Assembly (NCBI GenBank): GCA_036186865.1
Contig: AP025055.1
Coordinates: 22,037,848-22,101,847 of the forward strand
Direction of reading: 5' to 3'
From: Eustoma russellianum
Lineage: Eukaryota; Streptophyta; Magnoliopsida; Gentianales; Gentianaceae
DNA: 64,000 nt
The position numbers and the translations under genes are program-made. The notes below the pieces were generated by a model. The model worked only from the letters and a program-made list of their open reading frames with translations. It made no database searches and was not told the DNA's origin. Positions 23,110 through 34,077 of the stretch are shown piece by piece (the stretch's first letter is position 1; the number at the start of each line of letters is the position of its first letter).

Positions 23110-23472
23110 TGGCGTGTGGTTTAAGATGGGAGAGGAGACTTTCCATTTCCATGTTTGTTGCCTTTGTGCCTTCTCCAAATATTTCTCCATTTAATGAACT
23201 ACTTAGTTCATTTAACTAAGTACTTCACTTAATGAACTAGTTGAGTACATTAATAGTGGCACATGAAAATAGTTCAAGCACAACAAATGTTTGTCATTTG
23301 ATGTAAGCTTTAAAGCTTAATGTCTTGTTAGTACGGCAACAATATATATAAAGTATACAAGGCATGTTTGTTGCAAAAACGTGTCAAGTCATAAAACGTG
23401 TCATGCATTTCTTTAGCACATGTTATTTAAATCATGCATTTTTGTGAATCACTCAAACCCTTTTTCTCGACA
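20553..23472 (-). repeat. SA 5' LTR (2920 bp)
   Basis: It begins TCTAGGACCTGC (TG changed to TC) at 20553 and ends TTCTCGACA at 23472. It is the partner of 7293-10128. A TA microsatellite at 23036-23106 expands this copy. A direct duplication of about 65 bp (near 20893-20960 and 20958-21025) is private to this LTR. Paired palindromes AATGAACTA/TAGTTCATT lie near 23193-23245. Confidence 0.92.
23036..23106. repeat. TA dinucleotide microsatellite in the SA 5' LTR
   Basis: An almost pure (TA)n tract with a short ACATATACATAA interruption. The matching place in the 3' LTR (about 9738-9778) has only a short, impure version, so it expanded after insertion. Confidence 0.9.
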
Positions 23473-23477
23473 GATAT
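23473..23477. repeat. SA target-site duplication, right
   Basis: GATAT, matching 7288-7292. Confidence 0.9.
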
Positions 23478-24848
23478 GACTCCCCCACAATTTTGGAAGA
23501 AATTTGAAGACAATAAGGGTGCAAAAATCGGCCATCATAGTCCATGTACTAAAATTTCAGCACTTGTTTGATTTTGAAATGTTTCCTTGTGTGTCTTGCC
23601 CTCTGTCACCAATCATGGTGTGGCTTATCTTCCACCAATAAAAGTGCCAAACAAGCTCCACCTTGGCTCCAAATGAGGTGTCATTGGCTAGTACATCAGC
23701 TGCGACATGTGCTGAATTCTCTTTTGGTAAACTTTGTCAAATAATAATGCATGATCTTCACACACATGGTAAATAACAATCAGCCCTAAATTGATTTTTC
23801 TAGAACACTTTAATATGTCTTGGATGTATAAAAAGTGTCTAGATACATGTTACATCAATACACAAATCGTCCCATGTATGTAGAGGTGTAGAAAACCGAA
23901 TTTTCGACTTTCGTCGATTATGCAGTTTTTGTCCGTTTAATCTCAAACTTCTTAGAGATGTAATATATATTGTGACACACATAATATACTTAAAATGAAG
24001 TGTACTTTCAGCTCAAATTTCTGAGACAAAAAAGCCATGTGCCTAACGAAAATTTGAGTTTGAATTTGCCACAATTCAAGGCTAAAATATGGGTGATTGA
24101 TGTATGTAAACATGGTATGACTTTGGGGCTGAATTTGACATGTGGAGCATGAATTTTTGGATTATTTTGAGTGTACATAGACTGGGCATCTTTATATGGT
24201 AAGTACGTGACATGTCGGTAAAGTTTCGGTAGTCACTCGATACTACAATTTTCGGTTTATGGCCTCGTGACATGTCGTTATAATTTTGATAGCAATATGA
24301 CTTGTAATATTTGATATGAGGCCTGTATATGCTCATAAATATGACGCGTATATGGTGGTGTGATGTCGAGGTACCTTTATGATATGTATGACGTGTCGGT
24401 GAAACGTGGGAATAGAAACGTATAATTCGTCGCTATAATAAAATATTTATATGTATATATATTTAATATAAATATATAAATGCCGTTTGTATAGGTGTGG
24501 AAAGAAAACTTTCCATTCCAAATTTGTTGCCAAGTAGTTGTTTCCAAATATTTCTCCTTGAGTACTTCATTTAATGAACTAGTAAGTTCATCTCTTACGC
24601 ACTTCACTTAATAAACTAGTTTAGTTCATTAATCATGTCACATGAAAATAGTATAAAAACAACAAGTGTTTGCCATATGATGTAAGCTTTAATGCTTCAT
24701 GGAACGTTAGTATGACAACAATATATATAAACATGTAAATCATTTTTATCGCATACATATATCAAGTAACGCTTAATTCATGTATTTCGTAAACACGTAA
24801 CATTTAAATTATGCATTTTCAAATCACTCAATCCTCGATTTCTCAACA
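23478..24848 (-). repeat. SB 3' LTR, second fragment
   Basis: It continues the LTR from 7292 after the SA insertion and ends TTCTCAACA at 24848, next to a polypurine tract. It is homologous to 36713-37104 and, more distantly, to the SA LTRs (shared blocks near 23880-23990 and 24540-24660), so SB belongs to a sister subfamily of SA. Confidence 0.88.
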
Positions 24849-24864
24849 ATCTCTCCCTTTTGAT
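24849..24864 (-). other. SB polypurine tract
   Basis: The minus strand reads ATCAAAAGGGAGAGAT just before the 3' LTR, parallel to the SA tract. Confidence 0.8.
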
Positions 24865-27108
24865 AATTTGTAAAATAACCATTGTCCATGATTTAAATGT
24901 GATTACTCCCCCTACAATTATGCATAAATTGAAAATTTTGAATTTCATAATATCGTTCTATCGTGCTGCCCCTTAACTTTACCTCTCTCCCCCTTAAATC
25001 ATGCTTCTCTCCCCCTTAAATCATTCTTTTCTCCCTCTTTATTTTGTAAATCTCATCAAAATCATTAGTAACAACGATAAAAAAGAGCAATTGATACCAT
25101 ATAAACATAAATCATGCATTTCGAGTGCGTTCTTAAAAGTTATTGATTCAACCCTTTGCAAGAGTACTTCAGGTACCCAAACTTGGGTGACCTTTCTTGG
25201 TCTTACAAACGGTGATAAGAAAGATGAAGAAGCAATATAATATATGTTAGGAGCATTTCTATTTAGCCTATGGCCGAAGTCATCATAGTAATCATAATGT
25301 GATTTTTGATTTTGATATGCATTTCGGTTTGTATGAATAGTTTGTGATCTAGATGCATTAATGTGATATGAGTGTCGCATATGCATCAGTGGCTTTCTTT
25401 CATATCTATATGGTACATGATTATACTTTGTATGTGATGAAAAAGGAGTATGATGAGATACAATGGGTGGTGCGCTAGACATCTTCTTAGGTTGTACAAT
25501 TGTCTTAATGCATGCGGTTGTTTAGAAGATAGAACAAAGTTCATAGACTTGTTTTATACCTTATTTTCTTCAACGTACCCTAATCCGATTTTATCATTTT
25601 CATGCTTTTGAGAAGAAATAAGACAATCTAACATGCAAGTACCCGCATTGAATTTTTTTACCGTCTTTTCTAAGTCTGCATTTCTTGATTTCAATTTCGA
25701 AATCTCGACTTTCATTCCATTATTCTCGGATCTCAAGGATCGGATTTCAGACTTTAATGAATTTATCATGCAAAACGACTCTTCTTTGAATCGTATAATT
25801 GAGATACAAGATTTGTGTTAGAAGATTCTAACAATTTCTTGTCTTCAATTAAGCGTTTATTTTCTTTTACAAGAGCCTTAGAAAACTTATGCAACTCAAG
25901 ATATTGATAAAATAAATCATCATAAGAAGGCTCAGAATCAGAGTAAGAATTTACCTCACTGTATGCTTTGGATGTAAAGCATACTTGAGCCATTTCCTCT
26001 TCGGCTTCTTCTTTTTTGGAATCAAATGATTCATTCTATTTGGATGCTTTAAGGGCTCTTCTTATTCTCCTTTGTTTAGGTTCTGAGACGGGTCTAGTTT
26101 CTGTCTGATCCTTGTCACGGTTTTTGTTCATTGTTTTGTCCATGTTTCGGCAGTCATATGACATATGTTCAAGTCTTCCACAAGTATAACACTTAACATC
26201 TTTATCATTATTCTTTCTATGGTTCTTAGATTACGTTGGCTTAGGTTTGTTTTTAAACGACTTTCTAATGATCTTCCTTAACCCTTTAGCCAACGTGATT
26301 AGATCTTCATTATCAGAATCTGTCACTAACATCTATGTGATCAGAAGAGGTAGAGACGTATTCATTTGATTTAAAAGCTATAATCCTATCTTGTTTAGAA
26401 GTTGATTTAGAATTTCTTAGAGTGAGTTTGTTTTCATACACCTTTAATGATCCGATCAATTCCTCCATCTTTATTGATAAGTTCCCTTACTTGCTTCGAT
26501 TGCGGTGACTTTTGGATCCCATTCGGATGTGAGGTTTCTTAACACTTTTTGCACCTTCTCCAGTGAAGAAAATACCATTCCAAGAGACTCAATAGAATTG
26601 TAAAGATCCATATCAACAATAGATTCATTCGGTAATAATTTGAAATATTCAAGAGTTGACATAAGCATGTTTATCATGGACTCTTTTACTTGACTAGTAC
26701 CTTCATGTTTCATTTCAAGACATCTCCATATTTCTTGGGCACTAGAACAATTGGACACATAACTTGATTCACTTTTACTGAATCCATTTAGAAGAAGTTG
26801 CATAGCTTATTATTCATACTTAATCTCTTTTTATCTTCTGTGGTATACTCTTGCTTAAGCTTTACTACTTCTAATGTAACACCATCAATAGTAGTTATCT
26901 TAGACGGAACAAAAGGACCGTCTTCTATGATGCACCATAAGTCTATATCAATAGTGAAACAAATGTCTCATACGAAGTTTCCTTTGTATAAAAGACTCAC
27001 CGTCGAAAAGGAAAGGCCTTACGTTTGACATTCCTTCTTGCTTGGTTTTTATAACTATTGGATGCCTCTCACAAAAATTGTTATATCTTCTTGTCGTGAG
27101 TGTACCCG
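24865..27108 (-). pseudogene. SB internal region: gag only, pol deleted
   Basis: The minus strand encodes a Sirevirus gag from about 27030 (start MSNVRP) down to about 25150. A UBN2-like segment lies at 26803-26600 (MQLLLNGFSKSESSYVSNC). A decayed zinc knuckle follows near 26190. A coiled-coil region at 25993-25554 ends in KIGLGYVEENK, and a basic tail ends TQVWVPE near 25170. Directly after the tail comes sequence matching the extreme 3' end of SA internal DNA (24865-25150 versus about 10144-10440), then the polypurine tract. Protease, integrase, RT and RNase H are absent, a deletion of several kb relative to SA. Frames break at about 26470, 26330, 25800 and 25500. Confidence 0.85.
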
Positions 27109-27119
27109 CTCTGATACCA
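27109..27119 (-). other. SB primer-binding site
   Basis: The minus strand reads TGGTATCAGAG(C), the tRNA-Met type, two bases from the LTR start at 27122. Confidence 0.88.
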
Positions 27120-27121
27120 CT

Positions 27122-28190
27122 TGTAGAACTTGTATAGCACCACTAGAAGGGGGGATTGAATAGTGAGTGCAAAAAATTCGGTTTTGAAAAGTTTTTAGAC
27201 CAAATAACTCACTTCTAAAAATAATTTCTGTTTTCAGATCCTGATTTGAATTAATTTGTTGGCCAGGTTGTAGACCTTAAAAAATTATGAAATTTTGTGA
27301 CAATGTGCTCTTCTCACAAAAATTTCAGATTAAAATTATAACTGTAACCCCTTGAAAAACCATTTTTGCAGAGATTGTGTCAATCTGTCAGATACTGTGT
27401 TCCGAAATGAAAAATATATTCCTATTAATCTCAACTCTAAATGACCTGAAAATTTTATGTTATGACACTTAACATGTTTCTTTAATGTTTTAAAACAGGT
27501 TTTTAAAATTCTCTTGGTAAGTATGTCAACCATGTTGATGTTCTCAATCTTTGCAGATTTGAGAATCAGATTGTACTAGTCTCAGAACTATGAATGTTTG
27601 ACTGATTTATACTAATCCAAATGTGATGAAACTTGCCCAAAATGAAAGCTAAGATGTGTGGCTATGTTTCTGCAAAATTTTGTAATTTTTGGAAAATGTT
27701 TGCTATTCTTCCCATGAGTATAAAAATGATGTAGAAAACTGAAAATTGAAAGTAAAAGTGCTGAAAGCAAATAAGACCGAGATTTTTATACTAGGTCGGT
27801 TAAATCATCCTACTTCGGTCTTCGAGAACACCTTCCTCTGTATTCATTAATCACAAATAACAACTTGACACAAGGGTGACTGGAGTTAAACACCAACCCC
27901 ATCCTTTTAAAATCAAACAAACAAACACAACAACACGAACAACACCACCAAACAAATAAAGGTATGATCACACCTTGATAAACCTTGTATAAGAGACGAA
28001 CATATGTGGGTGGCATGAACAAAGCCTATATAGTATATAGAATATAAGAATGATAGGCTTGAGGCTAAGAGCAAGAGAAAAGAATAAGAGAAGTAGAAAA
28101 TAGTCTTGCTTGATCTTGAATGCATATGAACTTTGGCTTATCTTTGCTTGAAACATCTTCCTCCTTTTATAGTTGAATGGTCGCCTCCCT
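27122..28190 (-). repeat. SB 5' LTR, first fragment
   Basis: It starts TGTAGAACTTG at 27122, homologous to the SA LTR starts, and is interrupted at 28190 by solo LTR S1. A minus-strand TATAAAAGG lies at 28171-28163. The sequence resumes at 36458. Confidence 0.88.
28163..28171 (-). promoter_or_regulatory. TATA box of the SB 5' LTR
   Basis: TATAAAAGG on the minus strand, conserved with 7027-7019. It would start transcription toward SB gag. Confidence 0.5.
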
Positions 28191-29130
28191 TGTAGCGCCC
28201 AGCCCGAGACTAGGGTTCCGGTACGGTGCACCCATCGTACTTTGCTACGAGAAGTAGAAGGCGTCGATGACATCTGTATGCGCATCATCATAAACATGTA
28301 TCGAATAGCGGAAGCATCATAAAATTGACGGAAATGAGACATCGACATAAGTACGAACTACTACATTCCACATTGTGTCATAGATACATCATAAGAACAA
28401 AATACCATAAATACAGAATTGAAAATCAAAATACAAAAGTTGTCCCTGCAGTCTACTAATCAGCTCTCTAAAACTAGTCTCGAGGCTTATCCTCGATGAA
28501 TTCTGGCTCAGGACCCTGTGGGTCTGCATGGTAAAATGAAGGGGTCAGCGATAACGAATCGCTCAGCAAGTATTTTCGCCTAGATTCGTCAAGTGGATCA
28601 TACATTGAGAATGGGGTGGTGGAGATAATATAGTGAAACACACAATACTGTTATGCATGAAAATAATAGCAAAAGAATTCAACATATATAAACAATACAG
28701 TAATCCAGGAAGATACATGAACATGCGGTGATTACATTTACAGAACAAATATAGTGAAACTGTATCGTGAATCAAATAGATACATCATTTAGTATCTTTT
28801 CTTCAGCATATAATCTGAATCATTCTTGCATACAGTCTTTTTGGTTTACTTGTTTGATCATACTTGTAATTGTATAAAGGAAGTCATGACTTAAGGGTAT
28901 TAAGAGCTCATGGAATATGTTCGTGATGCATGCATTGTAAAACTTTCAGAAAAACATTTCATTTCGTACATAAACATGACAAAAACATGAAATGGCTATA
29001 GCACTTTTCGTAACATAAGAATAGTACCCACGACATGCCAAATGATTCCCTGAGTAGCCTTCAGTATCGTCTATGAATCCCAATGGTCTAACCATGGTGT
29101 TACATCATACATACCTCGCACAAACGGTAA

Positions 29131-29376
29131 CGTGTAATGGCTGAGATCCCGAGTCCCAGACGCGGTGTTACAGTCAATCATAACGTCATTTGCCCCTGAT
29201 ATCCTCTCCCTGGACCAGACTTCAGGCAGCACACCATAAAGAACGTCGTAGACGTAATAGAAAAGGTAGAGATCTCTTGTTCCGGACAAGGTGTTACACT
29301 CAGCAAACAGAACATGCATATACACAAAGGCAGAGAACCTTGTCCCTGACAAGGTGTTACACTCAGCCATTATGCA
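29131..29376. repeat. Three degenerate hairpin repeats in S1
   Basis: Units read as GAGATC-type lead, a short stem such as CCTTGTC/GACAAGG, then GGTGTTACACTC. They occur near 29140, 29270 and 29337 and are found again at about 53765-53860 in V. Confidence 0.7.
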
Positions 29377-30079
29377 TAAATCCGATGGAATCATTCGTCT
29401 CGTGGTATAATTCTTTAATCATGAAAACCTTAAAACATTTCTTGCAATAATCGCTTCGTAAACGTGTACGTAAATAAAAAACTCATGGGTTTTGAAATCA
29501 TGATATCAATATGTGTATGATGATTCTTGGTTTTCGGAATGGTTCTAAGGTCATATAGCACTTAGCTTCTACAGTTTATTATTTGCGTAATGGTCTTACC
29601 CTGTGTTATGTCAATCGACCATTTTGCCCTTGTTGTCTTTCTTTTAAGGGTCTCGGTTTGAGGGTGGTTAAACAGCCATTAATGGTGTATTAAACCTCAT
29701 TCTTATTTTATTAATATAATCCATTTATAATTACTTTTAGAACTCTCCAAAACAGCCCCTATGTCATCATTCTTAAAGTAGAAATGACCTTAAGGTGTAA
29801 CTTTCGGTTAATGTGCCAAAACAGCCCCTTTTTGTAATTTATCCTTTTCATAATTACTAATTTGTTTATTTAATGAATTATCATATATCACATGCACTTT
29901 TATGCATATAATTATATGAACATAAACATTTAAATGAAACCATCACATTGGTGCCAAAAAGGCCTAGTGGCCAAAAGTCCATAGACTCACCATTGTTAAT
30001 TTGTTCATGTTGTGCATGCATGAAAATTGTAACATGATCACATTAATTTGTACTATAGTTTACCATGGTTAAACATACA

Positions 30080-30084
30080 ATGAT
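30080..30084. repeat. S2 target-site duplication, left
   Basis: ATGAT, repeated at 34073-34077. Confidence 0.88.
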
Positions 30085-30791
30085 TGTAGCGCCCCGCACC
30101 TGGGCCTCGTCCGGATGCGGTGCACCCGCCGTACTTCACTAAGGAGAGTACAAAGCGTCATGCATAACATGCGAAAATCCATACATAAGTCGTGGACTCC
30201 CATGCTAACATTTAACATGGCAGTAAAACTTAGGCAGAATTAAAACTTTCCAAATAAAACATGCATTACGAAATAACTAGATCCCCAGAGTAGTAGTCAC
30301 ACAAAACATCATAGTCAAATCCCACAGAGTACCAACATAGTCATAATACAAACATCTCAGTAGCACAAAAGTCCTTGAGTTCATCCCCCTTCATGTCTCC
30401 ACGCCTATGGATACGGTATCCTCGGCTCATCTTCAATCCACTCTATCTTGGCATTATCTGGGGGAAAAATAAGGTGTGAGCGATAAAAATCACCCAGCAA
30501 GAATACAATAAACGATCTTGAAATACATAAAGAATTAGAACGTGAATGTAACAACATAAATCTTTGAATAGTAGCTCATACCTGTCTTAAGTCCTGAAGT
30601 CAACTAACGGTATGGACTAAGCATAATTCTGGATAGTGCTAACCACTATTGGCTTATTAAGTCCTTAACTGTATCATACCACATATTAACGTGATCATGC
30701 GTTATGCAATATGCAATGCATGATGTCATGTCGTGTCATGTCAAAACATTGGTATGGTCCCATAAAATGTCATGTCATAAAAACAGAGTGT

Positions 30792-30920
30792 CAGATCAAT
30801 TAACCCCGGATCTGAGCGGGTCCAGAACAGATATCAGATCAATTAACCCCGGATCTGAACGGGTCCAGAACAGATATCAGATCAATTAACCCCGGATCTG
30901 AGTGGGTCGAGAACAGATAT
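30792..30920. repeat. 43-bp tandem repeat, three copies, in S2
   Basis: Three copies of exactly 43 bp starting CAGATCAATTAACCCCGG, each holding a CAGATC...GGATCTG inverted pair. A fourth, degenerate unit follows to about 30960. Copies differ at only a few positions. Confidence 0.9.
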
Positions 30921-31379
30921 CATATCATCAGACCAATTAACCCCGGGTCTGGAGTCGGGTTAGTCGCATGCTTGGCCGGCAAAGGAATCATGAAGCTTTC
31001 TTTAAAAACATGGGACCGTAAAAACTTTTCATGCATAACGAAAAGATAATCACTTGTAAAACTTGCTTGCATCATAAAATCCATGAAAATCAGGTTCATG
31101 ATCATGCATGATACATGCCGTGATATGAGATGCAAGCCATGACATAAATGATCATATGCATTCCTTATAACATGTCAACGTACATGAGTTTGGGAGAATA
31201 TTTCCAAGTTTTGTACTTCATTTACATAGGACGGTTAGGCTAACTATTTTGGTCCATTTACGCGACTCTTTCATCACAAGTACGTTAGGTGAAATCATAG
31301 ATACAAGTCGTAAAATTGGGAATTATTTTAAATAACCATAAAGGGCTTACTTACTTACTTTACGATTTATCTCAAGTGC

Positions 31380-32330
31380 TGAGACTGAGCTGACCGCTTT
31401 TACTAAAAATTTAATTGTGGCAAATCCGTAATGCCGTTTCCAGAAACTCCAACTCGTATACGTCATAAACGTGTGGGACTAGTATCCTACCGAAATTCAG
31501 TTCATTTGCATGTCTCTAAGTCCCTTTTCTAAGCCTGGAAAGTCGTTACAAATTTTGAGAGTGGTTCCAGTAATTTCTATTGAGCAGTTTTACCAAATAA
31601 TTCATTAAACATAATCTAGAACTTGTTTTGCTGAATTTCCAACTGGCATGTCTTCTAGACTCATAGAGTTATTATCATGCCAAAAACCAGCTTTATTGGT
31701 TACTCACAAGGTTCTTTTTCGGGTAAAACAAAATGATGCTCTGTTCTGCCCAGTTTCAGGCTTTCCAGACTGAGCAGTTTTAATAAATATTTTATTAAAA
31801 ATATTCCACAACTCTTTTTTCCAAAATTCCAACTTGCGCATTTCCTATATACATAATGGTGTCATCACACCGAAAATTAGCCTTTTTTAACATCTACAAG
31901 ATCTCTTTTCAGGCCATGCAAAACGTTACATCATTCTGTTATGTTCCAGAATTTACAGCCTGAGCAGTCTCACCAATTATTTTATTAAAAATTAACCATC
32001 ACTTATTTTACCAAAATTCCAACTCTTAACTCTGCTATACACATGGGGCTAGCTCTGTGACAAAGACCTGATTTATTGAAGTTTCAAAAGACCCTTTTTA
32101 AATTCGTTAAACCCAGGGACCAATTCTGCCCTGCTCTAGAATTTCCTACTGGAGCAGTTTTACCGCATAATTTATTAAAAATAATCCTTAGCTTATTTTA
32201 ACAAAATTCCAACTCTCAATCGTGCTACATACATAGGACTAACGTTGTGCCAAACATTAGCTTCATTGAAGGTCGGGAAGTCCAGTTCTCAGGTCGTCGA
32301 AAGTGTCATCCCATTCTACCTAGTTCCAGT
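31380..32330. repeat. Degenerate ~200-bp tandem blocks in S2
   Basis: Near 31390, 31590, 31780, 31965 and 32155 the sequence repeats a GAGCAGTTTTA/CTCA-like segment, a TTTATTAAAAAT segment, then AATTCCAACT and an ACATA...GGCT segment. The period is about 190-200 bp with strong divergence, an old tandem array. Confidence 0.65.
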
Positions 32331-34072
32331 ACTTTGCTATATTGTCATGGTTTAAGTCAAATGCTCCCATTCATCTTGTTCTTAGGAACTAGGTCATTGG
32401 TTAACACTTATATCCCTTTGTAACATAAATATCCAGATTGCATGCTTGTTATAAGATCACTTTTGCATCATAGTAAACAGTTTGTAAGTAATAAACCAAG
32501 CTAGTATCATATCTACATAAAACAAGCATTCTTTCTTGAAATCAATGTTCACCTTCCTTTCCATCCTTAGTGCCGAAACATAGGTGATACCTTAACCACA
32601 TTTCACAACATATATTCAAACATGCAACACATTCATAAGTCATTTTAGTTCAATCCTACAAAAAAAATCTTCATAGGACTCATATCCATCACATGCATGC
32701 TCTCCTAGGACCTTCCAAATTCCATCCAAGAGTTGCTCTTGCCTAGACTTACTTAGGTGAACCTTGTGTTACTCTAAATCAGCCTCAAATCATATTGCAT
32801 GTAGGAGATAACACCATCTTGGACACAATAACCCATATGCAAGACATTATTCTTAAGAAATGACTAAGATACAATCTTAAACTTAAAGGGTACCACTAAA
32901 GATCACATCTTTGAAACTTTAACCATTCAAGACACTAATCCTTTAGGTAAATCATGAGAGATTAGTGTATACTTGCCTCTTCAAGCCAAAGTTTTTGCCT
33001 TTGCTTGGTTTTGGAGTGAGTTGAGTTGGAATCCTTCTCCTCTTACTCCCTTGAGCACACGGTTTTGGATGAAGAGGAAGGAAGAGGTTAATCTCCCTTA
33101 AATAGTGAAAATAGAATCTTATTTGAGGCTAGAACATCTTACCAAAGTAGTCTTGGAATGGAGATTCAAGTTGTAGCAAGATAGCTTCACCTAAGAGTGT
33201 TGAAGATTTTCTCCTCCTTGAGCATGAAGGCCACGGTTTAGGGGAGAAGAACACCCAAATGAGCTTCACTTATTTGTATAAAGAATTAACTTAAGAACTT
33301 AGAAGAGACTTACCTAGATGATCTTTGAGCTTGGAGATGAAGATGTAGTTGAACCTCTTAGCCTCAAGGGTTGGCCGAAAGTTTTGTTTATGTGGAGAGG
33401 AATGGAACTTGTTTTGGGTAGAAGGCTTCTTAGAAGGTGTTCAAGATGGAATGAAGTGATAGTTGTCTTGCAAATTTAAAAATATCTAGGGTGTAAGGGG
33501 GGAAAAATCGGTGGAGCATGGGGGAGGGTAGAAGGGATTCTAGGCTTTACTTTTTCTTACACCCTAGGCCTCCTTTTCTTATTTTAATAGTTCTTTTGCA
33601 TGCAACTTGATTATTTTGTTTTTATAATTATTATATAACTATTTATTTAAGAATTATTTGGAATGATGTAGAGAATTCTAGATTCTCCAAGGTCTTAGCC
33701 GAAATTGGAAGGGTTTTGGGTTATTTTTGTCCTTTCACATTTATCAATTCCTATATTTATTTTCATAAGGTTTATTCATTTTATTTCATTTTTGATTTTT
33801 AATCTTGCTTTGTGAGGATTGTTATGTCTTGTATTCTTACAAGAACAAGTTTACTTCAAGGGTGATTATTGGCCTTTGTCCGAATTCTCAAGGTGTATCA
33901 CACACCTCGTGACATTCGTTCGTATACTTATTTAGTGTTCGTCCTAAGTGAACTTGAAGAATTTAAATAAGGAAGCGATAAATGTGACTTAAGTAACACG
34001 CTCGTGAAGAATCATCGCTTTTATTTTGACACTTAATCATAGTCTCAAGTACATGATCGTTGGGGTACAACA

Positions 34073-34077
34073 ATGAT
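34073..34077. repeat. S2 target-site duplication, right
   Basis: ATGAT, matching 30080-30084. S1 sequence resumes after it. Confidence 0.88.

Larger units (their letters stand above)
7293..23472 (-). mobile_element. SA: full-length Sirevirus-type Ty1/copia element
   Basis: The element has two long LTRs in the same orientation, a tRNA-Met priming site next to the upper LTR, a polypurine tract next to the lower one, and a perfect 5-bp TSD, GATAT (7288-7292 and 23473-23477). On the minus strand the order is gag, protease, integrase, RT, RNase H, the Ty1/copia order. A long gag with a coiled coil and a conserved VWVPKG tail is typical of the Sirevirus lineage. Without the nested N element it is about 11.1 kb. 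Stops, frameshifts and a lost protease aspartate make it defective. Joining 7292 to 23478 rebuilds a continuous SB LTR that matches 36700-36730, confirming the insertion. Confidence 0.93.
30085..34072 (-). mobile_element. S2: solo Tekay-type LTR nested in S1
   Basis: It runs from TGTAGCGCCCC at 30085 to GGGTACAACA at 34072, flanked by a perfect TSD ATGAT (30080-30084 and 34073-34077). On the minus strand it begins TGTTGTACCCCAACG, like T1 and T2. At 3988 bp it is a whole LTR with no internal region. It contains a 43-bp tandem repeat at 30792-30920. The region 31380-32330 carries four or five degenerate copies of a block with GAGCAGTTTTA and AAAATTCCAACT. No coding sequence is supported. Confidence 0.9.

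Noticed and set aside
22903..23190. Open frame with an Ile-Tyr repeat across the TA tract
   Set aside because: It is a translation of the microsatellite and has no protein meaning.
27810..28348. Overlapping minus-strand frames in the SB 5' LTR and the start of S1
   Set aside because: They cross the S1 insertion point, so they are chance fusions of two LTRs.
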